From: Galaxea fascicularis | Taxonomy: Eukaryota; Cnidaria; Anthozoa; Scleractinia; Euphylliidae | Direction of reading: 5' to 3' | Length of the DNA: 64,000 bases | Assembly: GCA_948470475.1 (NCBI GenBank) | Contig: OX419342.1 | Coordinates: 17,791,621-17,855,620, forward strand | In this document: positions 1-12,449 of the stretch, in pieces | Layout: every line of letters begins with the position of its first letter | Numbering within the stretch: the first letter of the stretch is position 1 | Notes under the pieces: generated by a model | Seen by the model: only the letters and a program-made list of their open reading frames with translations | What the model was told of the DNA's origin: nothing | Database searches by the model: none | Made by a program: the position numbers and the translations under genes

Positions 1-1373
1 AAAATCAAGAAAAATGTCCGTTTAATATCTTGGTGTGAGTTTGGTGTGGTTTTTCGTGGACTCCTAACTTCTAAGTCAAACAGCAGATAATCTAAGAATG
101 TGTTTACCTGTGCGTACCCGCTGTCACTTTGACTTATATGTAGGTGAAAAATACAAGAAATGCTTATTGGCAGATTTCTTCGATTATAATCGATGATCGA
201 TCGGTTGTGAAATCTCAACCGATTCCCACCACTACTTTGTGGCACAGGAACTATATGATTATGATGAGCAAAAACGATTAACAAACTTTTCTTCATCACA
301 GTTTAATTACATCTGATTACATTTTGATACAAGTGGTAAAAATCACTTAACTAGGTTAACAGTTCTAGTGTCCCACTATTAAACCAACTTCACAATCGAC
401 ATGTATCGGTGACATTTTAATCTATCAAAAAATATTTTACAGCGAAAGTGCGATAAAACCTCAAAGTGAGCTCTCTTCGACACCGCCCATAAAAGAACAA
501 AAGTACTTTGCTCGCCTTGTTTTGAACATTTTATTGTGTTATTCTTGTGATCTATTACAGTAAAGACGAAAGAAAGTGCCGTCGATGTCCTTTTTACAAT
601 AAAATGGAAAAACGTTGAGCGAAATCGACTTTACTTTTCATTGAGAAAAGTGACTGCGACAGACTGATCGAGCATACTATTTTAGCCATGAATCAACTCA
701 GGTGATCAACTGCAATTATCGAGTGATGTTGAGAATCGTTTTTTTCTTGACTTCGATCAATTACAAATATTGCAAACAACAAACCTTGACTACAAGTCGT
801 GGGTGGTATTATTTTTGACATCACTGTTAATGATAACATCTGACTCAGGATTTCTGAAAAACATTTTTCAGCCGTAAACATTGAACAAAGGACGAAGTTT
901 ACTGCAATAGCCTTAAAAATCTGGGATTTTTTAACTAACAACGAGAATTGCTTTTGAAGGACAACATATTGCTGGCATTTCCAATGTTGTAGCTGTTAAA
1001 AATCGTGTTTATATTTGGCAATGAGTTGTTGATTACTCTTTTGCGAGTTTCCAATAATGTCAAGAAAGCGAAGCCGAGGATATAAACCGTCCGGACTTCG
1101 CTTGGCTTTACTTCAACCAATTCTTTACCCAAAAAAATGAGCGGCAGCAGGGAAAACGAAGAGTTTTAGGCTCCAAAATGAAATATTGGAGCGAAAATAT
1201 GCATTTGGAAAAAAGACGAGCGTTTTTAGTCCAAACAGCATGAAAACAACAAAAGGTAAGAAAACAAAGAACGATGCCCGCGAATGTTTCTTCGGCGTTC
1301 CTTGTAGAAATTGGAAAACTAAGACAAGTAACAAACATAACTCGTAGTCACAGAGACAAATCACCATATGTGA

Positions 1374-1482
1374 TATAAAAGACAAAACAGGAGTACTAAC
1401 CTGCAGACAGTAAGTGAGTTTAAGTCAGTCAACAATCACTCCGAACGCAGAGCTAAAGCAGAAGCCGTCAGTTCACACAAAA
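1374..1482 (+). promoter_or_regulatory. TATA-like promoter block inside repeat copy A
   Basis: TATAAAAG at 1374-1381 is followed by the conserved text ACTCCGAACGCAGAGCT. The same arrangement recurs near 6097 and 6632. It may be the element's own promoter and untranslated first exon. Function is inferred from the motif and its conservation only. Confidence 0.35.
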
Positions 1483-2150
1483 GTATACGTATTCATTTGC
1501 TAAACAGATACAAATCCTCATCGGGCCTTGAAGTTTTTCACCGTCACTTTGTTTTACTTCCCATGTCTACCAAGGAAGCTTCTTCAATTAAGGATTTTTA
1601 GCGGCAAAACCATCCAGTTTAATCCACAGCAAAAGTGAGCAATCGAAGACAGCGCCTGCATGATTAAAACCCTGCCAAACCACACGATCTTTTTTCTTGC
1701 AGATCCGTAAACTATAAAATAGCAAAGCCAGGCAATCCAATTTGCTGCTCTTAACATCCAAAGGCTGATTCTCATCGGTTTAAACAAAAAACGAACTGAG
1801 AAGTAGGCAACGTAGGCGGCGAATTGTTTACTGGACGGAGATCTGTTGATCCTGGCGAAAACTTAAGCCTCGTTTTGGCTTGGCTTGAGCCTGCGATCCA
1901 ATTGAAAACCAGTACCTGGTCAGCGGTCAACTTCAAAAAAACAGCTGACCTCGACAGCTCATAACTTGAGCCCGCAATATGGTCACGTGATACTGGTCAG
2001 CGGATACGTTGTTTTGACAGGTGTCAATTGACATTGACATGGATGTCTAATATCAAAGATGTCCGCTGTAAACTAGGTGATCAGCTGGAGTATGGCCGCC
2101 ATGTTGGATTATTATTATTATTATTAGGGTATTATTAATTATTGTGCGAG

Positions 2151-2214
<64 letters not shown>
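2151..2214. repeat. (CGT)n trinucleotide microsatellite
   Basis: About twenty uninterrupted CGT units lie inside repeat copy A. The related copy at 42.78 kb has only a short, interrupted version, so the tract expanded in this copy. Confidence 0.95.
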
Positions 2215-2247
2215 GTCGCGCCCACGAGCAAAACCGCTAGCCAAGAT

Positions 2248-2279
<32 letters not shown>

Positions 2280-2327
2280 AGGTATGGGGCTCCGCTTTGC
2301 GGCCCTTCGGGCCGCTGGAGCTCCGCT

Positions 2328-4670
2328 AAAATAAACGAAGATTCTCTGCTGTTCAATCCCCGATCGCCCTTAGTCTTAGGGTTTTTATGTCCCGCCACTT
2401 CAATTGGCACGCAACAGCTTACTTTTCCACTTCTCCACCGAAGACCATATATTTCTCGGTGGTGAGGGCATATGGTCAAGTGACAACTCTGATCGGCTGT
2501 AAATATTCCAGAAACATTCAATAGATACACATAGTTCATTTTAAAAACACAAATGTTAAAAGTGATAGACCAGAACAATAATGAATTATTACTGCACCTG
2601 CTCTTGCCAGAAGTAACGTCTTTTCATCATTGATTGTATCGGGTCCGATGTTAAATTTCCTCAGATGTGTGGTAACATCTTTATTGCACTCGTTAAGTGC
2701 GAAACTGACTGTACATCTTGTGGATCTCGTGAGCTTGATCCACACGGTGAAGTTACGTGAGCTAACGATGCAAAGCTACAAGTTGTCTTGAAGATTTTTT
2801 ACATGCTTACACGTTGTCGCCTTTCACCAGAAAAATGATACGTCGTGATAGAGAAATGCAACGTCGAAATTTCGAAACTGCTTTGGTCTATTTATGTATC
2901 ATTAAGCCGGTTTTGTTTCAGTAGTAAATTTTAGTTACGAAACAGCCATAACGCCAAAACAGATTCAAAGTAACTGACAGGGGAAGTGGAACAACTTATG
3001 CAACAACGTTAACTTTTTCAACTAAACGGGATAGCCTGTCCTCGTGAAAATGTCATATTAAGCAACCAAACAAGTGCTATGCGTACTCCCATCATAAGTA
3101 GTAAATGCTGTTTGGTTTGGAGACTTAATTGAATGAACTAGCATGATCACAAGTTTTATATGCACACCGGATTACCTGGCAGATTTTGCAGTTTTATCTT
3201 CATCGGGTAAAAGGAATTTTGAGATATATCGGCTTGCATGTTTCCAGCTCGGTAGCCCACTTTGTTTGGAAAATAAAGCAGTTTGAATTTCACATTTTTT
3301 TCACAGTGCGTGACATAAAGGCGACTGCTGAGAATCATATCACGTACATGAAAAAAAAAACATCGATTCACCTTGTGTTTTTGAGGTCTGAACAACCGAT
3401 ATGTAAAGAAAAGTGTGAATAAGTGCAAGTTCAGAGAGACGAAAGGTTTCGACATAGTCTTCGACAAAATAAACTCCGTCCGCGACGGGGCTACCAATGT
3501 GGTCGCTCTATACTAAACGGTGTAGTTTTGAGTGGTACATTTTGCTAAATAACTCAAGTACGGGATATCTCACATCCCTGAGACTTTGACAAGTCGTTTA
3601 TTTATTCCTTTTGTACAAGACGCAATTTATTGACCTTTTTGAATGAGGCAGTTTTGTTACTTTACTAGCGTGATGTGTAAACTGAACAACACAACACTGA
3701 ATTCAAGTTTCCTCGGGCAGCCGAACAGTAGAGGGTCGATTTGTTTTTTGAATGTATGCAAAACTGATTTTTTAATAATAGGCTGACGAAAAGTGTATAA
3801 AAAAAGCAGTAGTGAAAATCAAGACCAAGGTTTTGGGTAAAATTGTTTGAATCGGGTCTGGTATTATTAGAACAGCGAAAAAAAGGGAAAACATGTGAAA
3901 TTGCACTTACTAGTTTTGCTCTAGCGCGCTCGCTTTTAGCAAATAGGAAGAGATGCTCTTTAAAATGAGCCGTCTTAAAAGGGCTTAATTTATATGCCTC
4001 CGATGTTACAGCCTTCTCATATACTGTAAAATTCACAGTGTCAACACAATACGAACATTGCCTTCTGTTCGCGGGTAGAAAGAATAGAAAGAAAGCGTAG
4101 ATCTAGATAAAATGTAGGTTGAAAGTAACTTTAAGAAATGTGTAACAAATCTTGTAAACTTAAGGTAAAAATAAGCTTCCGTTGTTTTGTACGAGTGTTT
4201 TAAAAATGGCCTAATTTTCATAATTTTCACCCAATTTTCAATTTTTTTTTTCGCTAAGCCGGAGACTCGTTGGAACGTTTGAATATTGCTTTTGAAAATA
4301 GTTTACCAGAAGGGATTTTTTGGTAAAAGAAAAAAAAATCGAATTTTTGCAACTGGCCACGGATTCCCGATAACTACTGACAACGGCTCTTAATATCTTG
4401 AACTGAGTGCCGCCGAGGCTATCATCTTTAAATATGTTCTTTTTTACTACCAGCTCCCCAAAAGATGACCAACTCTAAGTAACAATAGCATTACACTAGT
4501 AACAAAGAGACCATGGGTTGGGATCTCTCTCAAACTTACGCTCAGATTTCAGTATTTGTATTGACGTTAGTAGTGCACGTAGCTCAAACGACCCTTCGTA
4601 TATATTGTCTCTCATTTTCACTGTCTGATCATTGTACATGTTCACTCCACTGTCTCATGTAAGTTAGTCT
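2328..4670. other. No gene recognised
   Basis: AT-rich DNA with short open frames only. I see no exon with convincing splice sites, no RNA gene and no terminal repeats. Confidence 0.5.
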
Positions 4671-6096
4671 TAATATATATATTTAGGCAAACCTAAAAGC
4701 GGAGCTCCACAGTTCTTTTTTTATTGTATGGCATTTACCGATAAAATAAAATCAATGCCAGGACTCGAGCCAGGACTCTAGTAAGGACTTCTGCATTGTG
4801 ATTTTAGTTTTTACTGTTTTGCTGCAGAGCCACAGCCACCATTCAAACATGTGCTAACGTACATTTTCGATTTATCATCGGCCTTTGCCACGTTGGATCA
4901 AGGGACTACATAACCAGAGCATAAACGATTTTACTTCATCACAGTTTAATTACATCCGATTACATTTCAATACAAATGGTGTAAATCTCTAAACTATCGA
5001 TTAACAGTCCCAGTGTCTCACTTTTAAATCCAACATCACAACCGGTTATATGCTTTGGCTAAGTCACAAATTTTCTAATATGTATCGTTGACATTTTGAC
5101 CTCAACAAACCGAAATATTCAACAACAAAACAAAATGGTAAAACCCCAAAGTGGGTACTCTTCGACACCACCCAAAAAAGAAGAAAAGTACTTTGTTCGC
5201 CTTGTTTTGACTATTTTATGGCGTCATTTTTTGTGAGCTATAAAGACGATAGAAAGGTGCTGTCTGTGTCCTTTGTACAATAGCACCAAAAACATTAACC
5301 GAAAAAGACTTTAACTTAACTTTTCGTTCTGAAAAGTGGCTGCGGCACAATAAGCCATGAATCAACTGAGGTGATCAACTACAAATGGTTGAGAATGGTT
5401 TTATTCTTGACTTCGATCAACTACAAATATTGCAAACTACAAACGTTGACTACGAGTCGTGGGCGGTATTATTTTTTACATCATTGTTAATAATAACATC
5501 TGATTGGCAATGACAACAGACAAACAAATCGGTTTCAGAAAAACATTTGTCAATAAACATTGAATTAAAGACGAAGTTTTTACTGCAATTAGCCCATTAA
5601 GTCTACGATTTTTTAACTTACAACGAGAATTGCTGTGAAGGACAACATGTTGCTGGCATTTCGACTGCTAAAGCTGTTAAAAATCGTGTTTACTTCTGGC
5701 AAGGAGTTGTCGCTCTTTGCGAGAGTTTTCCAAATGCCAATCCGGCTCTTGTTCCTAACAAAGCGGAGCCGAGGATTTAAACCGTCCGAACTTCGTTTGG
5801 CTTTTCTTCAACCAATTTTGTGCCCAAAAATGAGCGACAGCAGGGAAAACGAAGACTTTTAGGATCCACTAATGAAATATTGAATAGAAAACATTTGGAA
5901 AAAACACGAGCATTTTTTAGTCCAAACCATATTTGAGATAAAAGCGTGAAAACAACAAAACGTAAAAAAACAAAAAACGATACGAATGTTTCTTCGGCGT
6001 TTTGGCGTTTCTTGGAAAAATAAGACAAGCAACAAACATAACTTGTGGGCAACCTAGGCAAATCGCTAGTCCGAGTGTTCTTGACATAAGTCTCCG

Positions 6097-6200
6097 TATA
6101 AAAGACAAAACAGGAATACTAAACCTACGGATGCGGACAGTTTAGGTTAGTCAATAATCACTCCGAACGCAGAGCTGACATAATAGCCGTCATTTCACAC
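6097..6200 (+). promoter_or_regulatory. TATA-like promoter block (second occurrence)
   Basis: TATAAAAG at 6097-6104, followed about 50 bases later by the conserved ACTCCGAACGCAGAGCT text. It matches the blocks at 1374 and 6632. Confidence 0.35.
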
Positions 6201-6631
6201 AAAATCATTGCTTTGCTAAGAATTGCGGCGAGGGACAATATACTGCCGGCATTTCCGATGCTGCAACTGTTAAAAATTGCATTTACTTTTGGCATGGAGT
6301 TGTTGTTCTTTCGGCGAGAGTTTTCCAAATGTCAAACTTACCAAGCGGCGCCGAGGTTATAAACCGTCGGACTTCGCTTGGCTTTTCTTCAACAAATTTT
6401 GTGCCCTAAAACGAAACGTTTTAGGATCCAAGATGAAATATTGGGTAGAAAACATTTGGAAAAAACAAGAGTCCAAACCAATTTGAGATGGAAGCGTGAA
6501 AACAACAAAACGTAAGAAAAAAGAAACCGATGCGAATGTCTATTCGACGTTTCTCGTACAAATCGGAAAAAAATAAGACAAGTAACAAATTGAGACAAAT
6601 CGCTATTCAATTTTCTTGGCATAAATGTACA

Positions 6632-6738
6632 TATAAAAGACAAAACAGGAGTACTAACCTGCGCACAGTTTAAGTCAGTCAACAATCACTCCGAACGCAG
6701 AGCTTAAGCAGAAGCGGTCATTTCACACAAAAGTAAGT
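6632..6738 (+). promoter_or_regulatory. TATA-like promoter block with splice-donor-like end (third occurrence)
   Basis: TATAAAAG at 6632-6639, the conserved CTCCGAACGCAGAGCT text, then GTAAGT at 6733-6738, which looks like a splice donor. This copy lies about 1.1 kb upstream of the first polycystin exon and could supply it with a noncoding first exon. That link is speculative. Confidence 0.35.
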
Positions 6739-7379
6739 CTTATTACTTCTCATGCCTGTCGAGGAAGCTTGTTCAATTAAGGATTTTAGCGGCAAAACCG
6801 TCCAGTTTAATACACAGCAAGGTCCGAAGACAGTGCATAATTACTGAAACCTTGCCAGACCACACCGGCGATCTTTTCTCTTCGTGCAAGCTTATGCGGG
6901 CAAACACGGGGAAAAGCTGAAATTTCCTGACACTTGAATTGGTAATGTTTTTACAGCTTGACAAGAGACACTCTCTTTTTCGCTGTTCCTCACTATAATT
7001 TCGTCTCTTTTCTCGAGCTTTTTGTTGTTCTTTCTCCCGTTGCTCCCAGTACGATTCAGCCTGTTTACTTGAGCTCTTTCTTATTCTTTCTCCCGTTGCT
7101 CGACAATACAATTCAGCCAGTTTGCTCGTGCTTTTTCTCCCGCTGTTTGTCACTGATATTCCGCCAACGAATAGACAAAACTGACTTTGTTTTAAATCTG
7201 TCTTCAAAATTTGGCTATGCAGTTTCCCGCCACAGAAACGCGGGTTGAGAACTGCGTGTATGGGCAACTGATCTTTCCAAAAACAGTCCATATGGAAGCG
7301 TGCCTACATGCGAGCTTGCACACGAAAGGGTTAACTGGAGTATCACATTTGACTTTGGCTTACATGATGGGGTGGACGT

Positions 7380-7446
7380 ACGTACGGTCGGTCGGTCGGA
7401 CGGTCGGACGGTCGGACGGTCGGTCGGTCGGTCGGTCGGACGGTCG
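7380..7446. repeat. GGTC/GGAC tetranucleotide tandem repeat
   Basis: Tandem CGGT and CGGA units with flanking GTAC, inside the 3' part of repeat copy B/C. Confidence 0.9.
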
Positions 7447-7813
7447 TACGATGACGTCGTAACCAAAATTTCTCGGATGGATGGGTTACCATATTTTCTT
7501 AGCAATGGTGCTCCGCGCGCGCGCGCCTTCGGCGCGTGCGGAGCTCCGCTATCAATAGAGAGGGTTTGAGAATTTGTCTAGAAGCATCACACGTTGCACT
7601 AGGGGGGGAGGGGGGGTGGGGGCGGTGCGGTAGCAAATTAACTTCTTTTTCAAATAACACTTTCCACTATGACTCTGTCGTAAATGTAACTGTAAGGATT
7701 AAAACTTATACGAGTACCAGATGAATACTTTATCATTTCGGTAATCTAAATCAGACCGAAGTCTAGGACTCTGCATGATGTTACCTTTAAACGTCCATAC
7801 TCTTATCTACCAG

Positions 7814-10162
7814 GTTACCGAAAGACAGGGACTCTTGGGGTGGATGAGGCTTGTGCTTCTACCGAACATCTACAACCAACCATGGTACAATGGACGAGAT
7901 GAGAAAGAAGACATTTATGTTGAAAATAAGATGTCCGTTTTGGTAGGCATGCCTTGGATGAGACAGTTAAGGATCAAAAAGGGTAAGTGCAAGAGAACAC
8001 AAGCTATTTATTTGCTTCTTTCATTTATAATAATAAATTATTGTACGTAAGAACAAATGAATTAATCTTGGTGGATGGTTCGTATGAAAAGTTATATAGC
8101 AAAATACTTCGGACTGTTCATTGACAATTTAAATTAAATTATTGTGTTGGTATTTTTCTATTGAAGTCAAGGAAAGTGCTAAGTAATCACTGTAGTTTTG
8201 AAAAATTTCATAGGGAACACGGCGCACGCAAAACGTGCAGCTTTTTTAATGGACAACGGCAGTTGTTAACGCTGATAAAACAGGCATCCAAGAAAGAACA
8301 AACAACGTTACTGCCATATTTTTTAACAGTTTCCTTGGAAACAGTGCTCTCAACCTGTAAAATGTGAGCGACATATTAAACAGCTTAAAAGCTCTCTTTA
8401 TTTTAGTATGTACTAAAAAGAATTTCTCACCTCAGTGTCGGTAACTGGTGTTCACTACTAGCCACCTCCACCTCGGTGAATAATTGTTAAATATTGCCCA
8501 GAATCTGATCGGCTAATCACATTACGGGAAAACATTATTCGAAACTGATCTTGCATTTGTCGATCATTTACCTTACATTTACCAGCCTTCATGGGGCAAA
8601 TAGTAGCTATTTGATAAAAATAGTGCGTATTGTGTTTCGCGCCATGTTACGTAAATTAAATTTATTTTTGCTGATCTAATTTCCAAGGTTCCTGTAAGGT
8701 GTTGCCAAGTTTCGTTGCAGAGTGTCATTACGATTATTCCAGTGGAATGGAGGATACGACGACATTGAGCCTTCCGGGCTGGAAACCACTTCCTTACAAT
8801 ACTTCGTGGCCAACGGCTCTTAGACTTTGCCCCAAACCTTGGCGCTACCAGACAGCTGAAGAACTTGATAGTTATCCAGTGACAGGGATGTTTAATTCTT
8901 ATGAAGGTGGAGGCTATGTAGCAGTCATGGGTTATGACCAAAACACTGCCTCCGGTGTCCTAGGTGAAACGCTTGGTTATGGATGGGTTGATCACCAGAC
9001 ACGAGCCGTGATATTAGAGTTTGCAGTATTTAACGCCAACACAAATCTCCTTAGTATTGCTTCTTACTTCTACGAGGTCCTGGCGTCTGGTGCTGCTTTC
9101 ACGACACGAAGAGTACAAACATTGGAGCTGTACAGAACGGAGTCAGGAGCTCTGATGTTTTACCTCATTTGTCAGTTATTGTTTATGGCTACGGTGCTTT
9201 ATTACTTGATAATGTTGCTAGTCCATCTTTACCGTCAGCGACTCGCATTTTTCAGATCAGTTTGGAATATGGTTGACTTCTTTATGATCGTATTTTCAGT
9301 TTTGTCAGTGGCATTCTACATGATCAGAGCAAGGAGTATCTTGAAAAGCGTGAAAGCCATTCAAAACAATCCTTATGGCATTGTACATTTCCACACAGCC
9401 ATAAACTGGTTTAACTTAGAGAATGTAGCCATCGCTCTCGCAGTTTTTATGGTAACTCTCAAGTTCTTAAACCTAATTCGCTTCAATCCATACGTCATTT
9501 ATTTGTTCTCATCTTTTCGTCAGTCCTTTGGCTATCAAATCTCGTATGTCGTTTTCTTTTTGCTGACATTCCATGCCTTTCTCATATCAGGACATCTCAT
9601 TTTTGGGCCCACCGTTCTTGAGTACTCCAGCTACACGAAAGCAGTGATCTCTCAGTTTCAATTTCTCTTAGGCAAGGCTATACCATTAGATGCTGTAAGA
9701 AGAGAAAACAGGTTTCTAGGTCCTTCATTTGCTTTGGCTTACAATATCGCAATGACTATTGTACTCATAAACATGCTAGTTTCAGTCCTAAACGAATCAT
9801 ACACCGATGCTAGGACACAGGCAGAAGATAGCGCTGAGGAGCTTGAAATGGGGCGGTTTATTGGTACGTATTTCATGGGGTTATTCAAAATAAGCCAAAA
9901 GGAGAATGACATTAAATTGTACTGTGATGAATCAACTTTCGTCAATATGTGCTGCTCTGATGTGGAGCCCTTTTGTTTAAATTCGCAAAGTATTAAGCAA
10001 TGCAGCAAAGACAGACATGCAAAACTCGAGATGAGACTCTCTGCTCTTTCTCGACGTACAGTAAACATAGAGATTGACTGTAGGCGAGAGGAAGACGAGT
10101 TCTTAGTTGTCCTGTTTGCATGGCTAAAGAAATCTCATGACGGACATACCACTAGCTTCTAA
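7814..10162 (+). CDS. Polycystin-1-family channel, C-terminal two exons
   Basis: Exons 7814-7982 and 8721-10162 join in phase 1 (donor GG|GTAAGT, acceptor TTGCAG) to give 536 residues ending at TAA. The first exon and the start of the second form the extracellular TOP/polycystin domain: a Trp-Met-Arg start, a PWYNG motif, and later LGYGWVDHQTRAV and an N-A-N-T-N-L motif. Five membrane segments follow at roughly residues 200-228, 237-260, 283-308, 322-348 and 390-415, with a pore loop around FQFLLGKAIPLD before the last. This resembles polycystin-1-like, PKDREJ or PKD1L2 proteins more than polycystin-2; no EF-hand or coiled coil follows. The first membrane segment and the PLAT, GPS, REJ and other N-terminal domains of that family are not visible in the 7.8 kb upstream, so the gene is truncated, starts outside the window, or uses a short downstream start. 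It should act as a membrane cation-channel subunit. Confidence 0.85.
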
Positions 10163-10418
10163 TTAACATAATTTGCCGATTTTCGGCCTCGTAAAACGTG
10201 GGTTTTTGTGCGCAAGTACATTAAAAGCGAATTAAGCACCGAAAGATTAAGAATAACTTTAGAGTCGCTCAATTTACTTGTTCAAGTCATTTTTTTATCC
10301 TACTGGAAGGAGTAAGTAAAGAAAAGAAGTCATGAGGAATACAAACTTGCACCCTGATGAAAACGTCCTGTGACGTTTGATAAATTAGGTACATAGATTC
10401 TACTTCTGAAGTAACTAC

Positions 10419-10424
10419 AATAAA
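10419..10424 (+). promoter_or_regulatory. Candidate polyadenylation signal of the polycystin-like gene
   Basis: AATAAA lies about 257 bases after the stop codon, in the expected 3' untranslated region. Confidence 0.5.
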
Positions 10425-10633
10425 ATCTACCCAATTAAGCTGCATCTGATATGAGCTTTTTTTTTGCCATACCTTGTATGGCCATGTGTGGAAAATTTAG
10501 TAGCTAATATTGATATTATAGCTTCTGTCACTATTACACAAATTAATGGAGGTGCTTTGTAAAATAGCTTTAGCTCTAGCTTTATGATACTTATTGTCGT
10601 TGTATTAACTGTTAATGCAATCCTTTACTACGA

Positions 10634-10765
10634 CTGCATCACGCAGTCACATAGTCCAATTTAACCATATATGACTCCTAACTGCATCGCGCAGTCACAT
10701 TGAAGCATATCAACCATACATGACTCTTACCTGCATCGCGCAGTCACATTAAAACATGTCAGAGA
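10634..10765. repeat. Tandem repeat of about 50 bp, with an inverted partial copy nearby
   Basis: Three imperfect units share CTGCATCGCGCAGTCACAT and an ACCATACATGACTC segment. A partial unit in reverse orientation lies at 10838-10873, on the other side of a SINE-tail fragment. Confidence 0.75.
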
Positions 10766-10838
10766 TGCAACCAACCAACCACCCAAGCGAGTCGTACAAG
10801 AAATGAAAAGAAAGATATTGTTCATCTTATGGGCACTC
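10766..10838 (-). repeat. SINE tail fragment (reverse orientation)
   Basis: Matches the 3' tail of the tRNA-derived SINEs at 10.9 and 59.9 kb, including CAAGCGAGTCGTACAAGAAA read on the plus strand. With the following copy it makes an inverted pair. Confidence 0.7.
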
Positions 10839-10859
10839 GGCGCGATGCAGTTAAGAGTC

Positions 10860-10998
10860 ATGTATGGTTGAGAGCATCCGTACTAGATCTCGGAGGGTCG
10901 TGGGTTCAAATGCCATCTGGGGCTCGGATTTTTTCCGAGTTCCCATAAGATGCAAAATATTTTTCTTTTCATTTCTTGTACGACTCGCTTGGGTAGCA
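10860..10998 (+). mobile_element. tRNA-derived SINE, partial
   Basis: A tRNA-like head has lost its first part but keeps a B-box-like GGTTCAAATGCC. It is followed by a TCGGATTTTTTCCGA hairpin and the tail ending ACGACTCGCTTGGGT. The same family occurs complete, on the minus strand, at 59.84-60.0 kb. Confidence 0.75.
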
Positions 10999-12449
10999 TT
11001 CGAAATGCCAGCAATATGTTGTCCTTCGCAGCGATTCTCGTTGTTAGTTAACAAATAGCAGACTAGACTTAAAAGGCTAATTGCAGTAAAAACTTCGTCT
11101 TTAATTCAATGTTTATCTGTTGTCATTGCCAATCAGATGTTATCATTAATAGTGATGTAAAGAATAATACCGTCTTCGACCTGTAGTCAAGGTTTGTAGT
11201 TTGCAATAATTGTAATTTATCGAAGTCAAGAATAAAACCATTCTCAACCATTTGCAGTTGATCACCTGAGTTGACTCATGGCTTATCGTGTCGCAGTCAC
11301 TTTTCACAACGAAAAGTTAAAGTCATTTTCGCTTAGTGTTTTTCGGTGCTATTGTAAAAAGAATACCGGCGGCATTTTTCTATCGTCTTTACTCTTATAG
11401 ATCACAAAAAGGACGCCATAAAATAGTAAAAACAAGGCGAACAAAAGACTGTTCTTCTTTTTTGGGTGATGTCGAAGAGTACTCACTTTGGGGTTTTACC
11501 ATTTTGTTTTGTTGTGGAATATTTCGGTTTGTTGAGGTTAAAATTTCAACGATATATGTTAGAAAATTGAGACTCAGCTAATGCACATAACCGGTTGTGA
11601 GGTTGGATTTAAAGTGAGACACTGGGACTGTTAACGTAGTTCCTTTGAATTAAAACTGGCAATAGATTTTTGTTCAAACTTTGCCACATATGAGAACTTC
11701 AATTTTGAAATAATAAAAGTGGGTGCCAGTGCTCACTAAAGAGCAGCGGGGCGTTGAAAATGCCCCATTTTGGCACTATTTAATGCTTATTATAAGAACG
11801 CATTCTAAGTTATTGTAAAATCTTTGTGTGCCCAAACTGATGAAAACACGCCTTAAAACTTAAGTCAATACATTGTCTCGGATACAAATAAACTTTTTAA
11901 GCTGGACTGAAAGCTGAATCCTTGATTAAAAATTCAGTTGAACCAAATTGCTTGCCATGGTTATCACACTGCAAAAAAGGAAGACCATAGAGTAGCCGCT
12001 ATTTTCCTTATTTATTAAATGTTTAACAATGGAAATCAGATCAGTCTTTTCTCGCGCAAAGCTTATGATTAGTGGATTTAAATGATGGGAAAAATGTGGG
12101 GTGCCCGTTCTCGTTAGTGAGTTGTAGCCATTTTTCCACTGACAGAGCTCAATATTAAGGCAAATCCGCCATGTTTTCAATGTGCACGTGCACGAACGCG
12201 TGTTAATGACGCCATAAATTATGCGCAGTAGGGATGCGCCATGCAAATGTGAGGAATCACCTTAATCTATAGTTTAGAGATTTACACCATTTGTACTGAA
12301 ATGTAATCGGATGTAATTAAACTGTGATCATGCAAAATCGTTTATGCTCATATTTATGTAGTCCCTTGATCCAACGTGGCAAAGGCAGATGATAAATCGA
12401 AAATTTACGTCAGCACATGTTTGAATGGTGGCTGTGGGACTTGCAGCAA
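10999..12449 (-). repeat. Dispersed repeat family, inverted copy E (partial)
   Basis: The reverse complement matches the 5' half of copies A, B and D (for example the block around 4.85-5.66 kb). It stops where the SINE at 10998 begins. Copies upstream of the polycystin exons are direct and this one is inverted, so the channel gene sits between inverted copies. Confidence 0.75.

Larger units (their letters stand above)
1..2327 (+). repeat. Dispersed repeat family, copy A (5' end cut by window edge)
   Basis: From about 240 to 1710 this matches the segments at 4.9-6.9 kb, 17.5-18.5 kb and (inverted) 11.0-12.4 kb, with scattered substitutions and small indels. From about 1860 to 2327 it matches 42.5-42.93 kb. 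The 3' end is a G+C-rich hairpin followed by GGAGCTCCGCT, as in the copies ending at 7550 and 42929. No long open frame is present, so I read it as a non-autonomous element. Copy B/C shows the expected 5' end, which here would lie before base 1. Confidence 0.75.
4671..7550 (+). repeat. Dispersed repeat family, apparently full-length copy B/C
   Basis: The 5' end is a short palindrome at 4682-4698 (TTTAGGC / GCCTAAA) followed by AGCGGAGCTCC. The 3' end is a GCGCGC hairpin followed by GGAGCTCCGCT, ending at 7550. Copies D (17354) and F (42226) begin with the same 5' palindrome; copies A and F share the 3' end type. Inside, the block around 5640-6170 is repeated imperfectly at 6220-6740. Subterminal inverted repeats plus a 3' hairpin recall non-autonomous Helitron/Helentron elements. 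That class is an inference, because no Rep/helicase is present and the 3' flank is not a clean CTRR. Confidence 0.65.

Noticed and set aside
2053..2253. Arg-rich minus-strand frame
   Set aside because: It is simply the (CGT)n microsatellite read as poly-Arg.
7215..7569. Arg/Asp/Pro and Gly/Arg repetitive frames
   Set aside because: Products of the GGTC/GGAC tandem repeat in the 3' end of the dispersed repeat.
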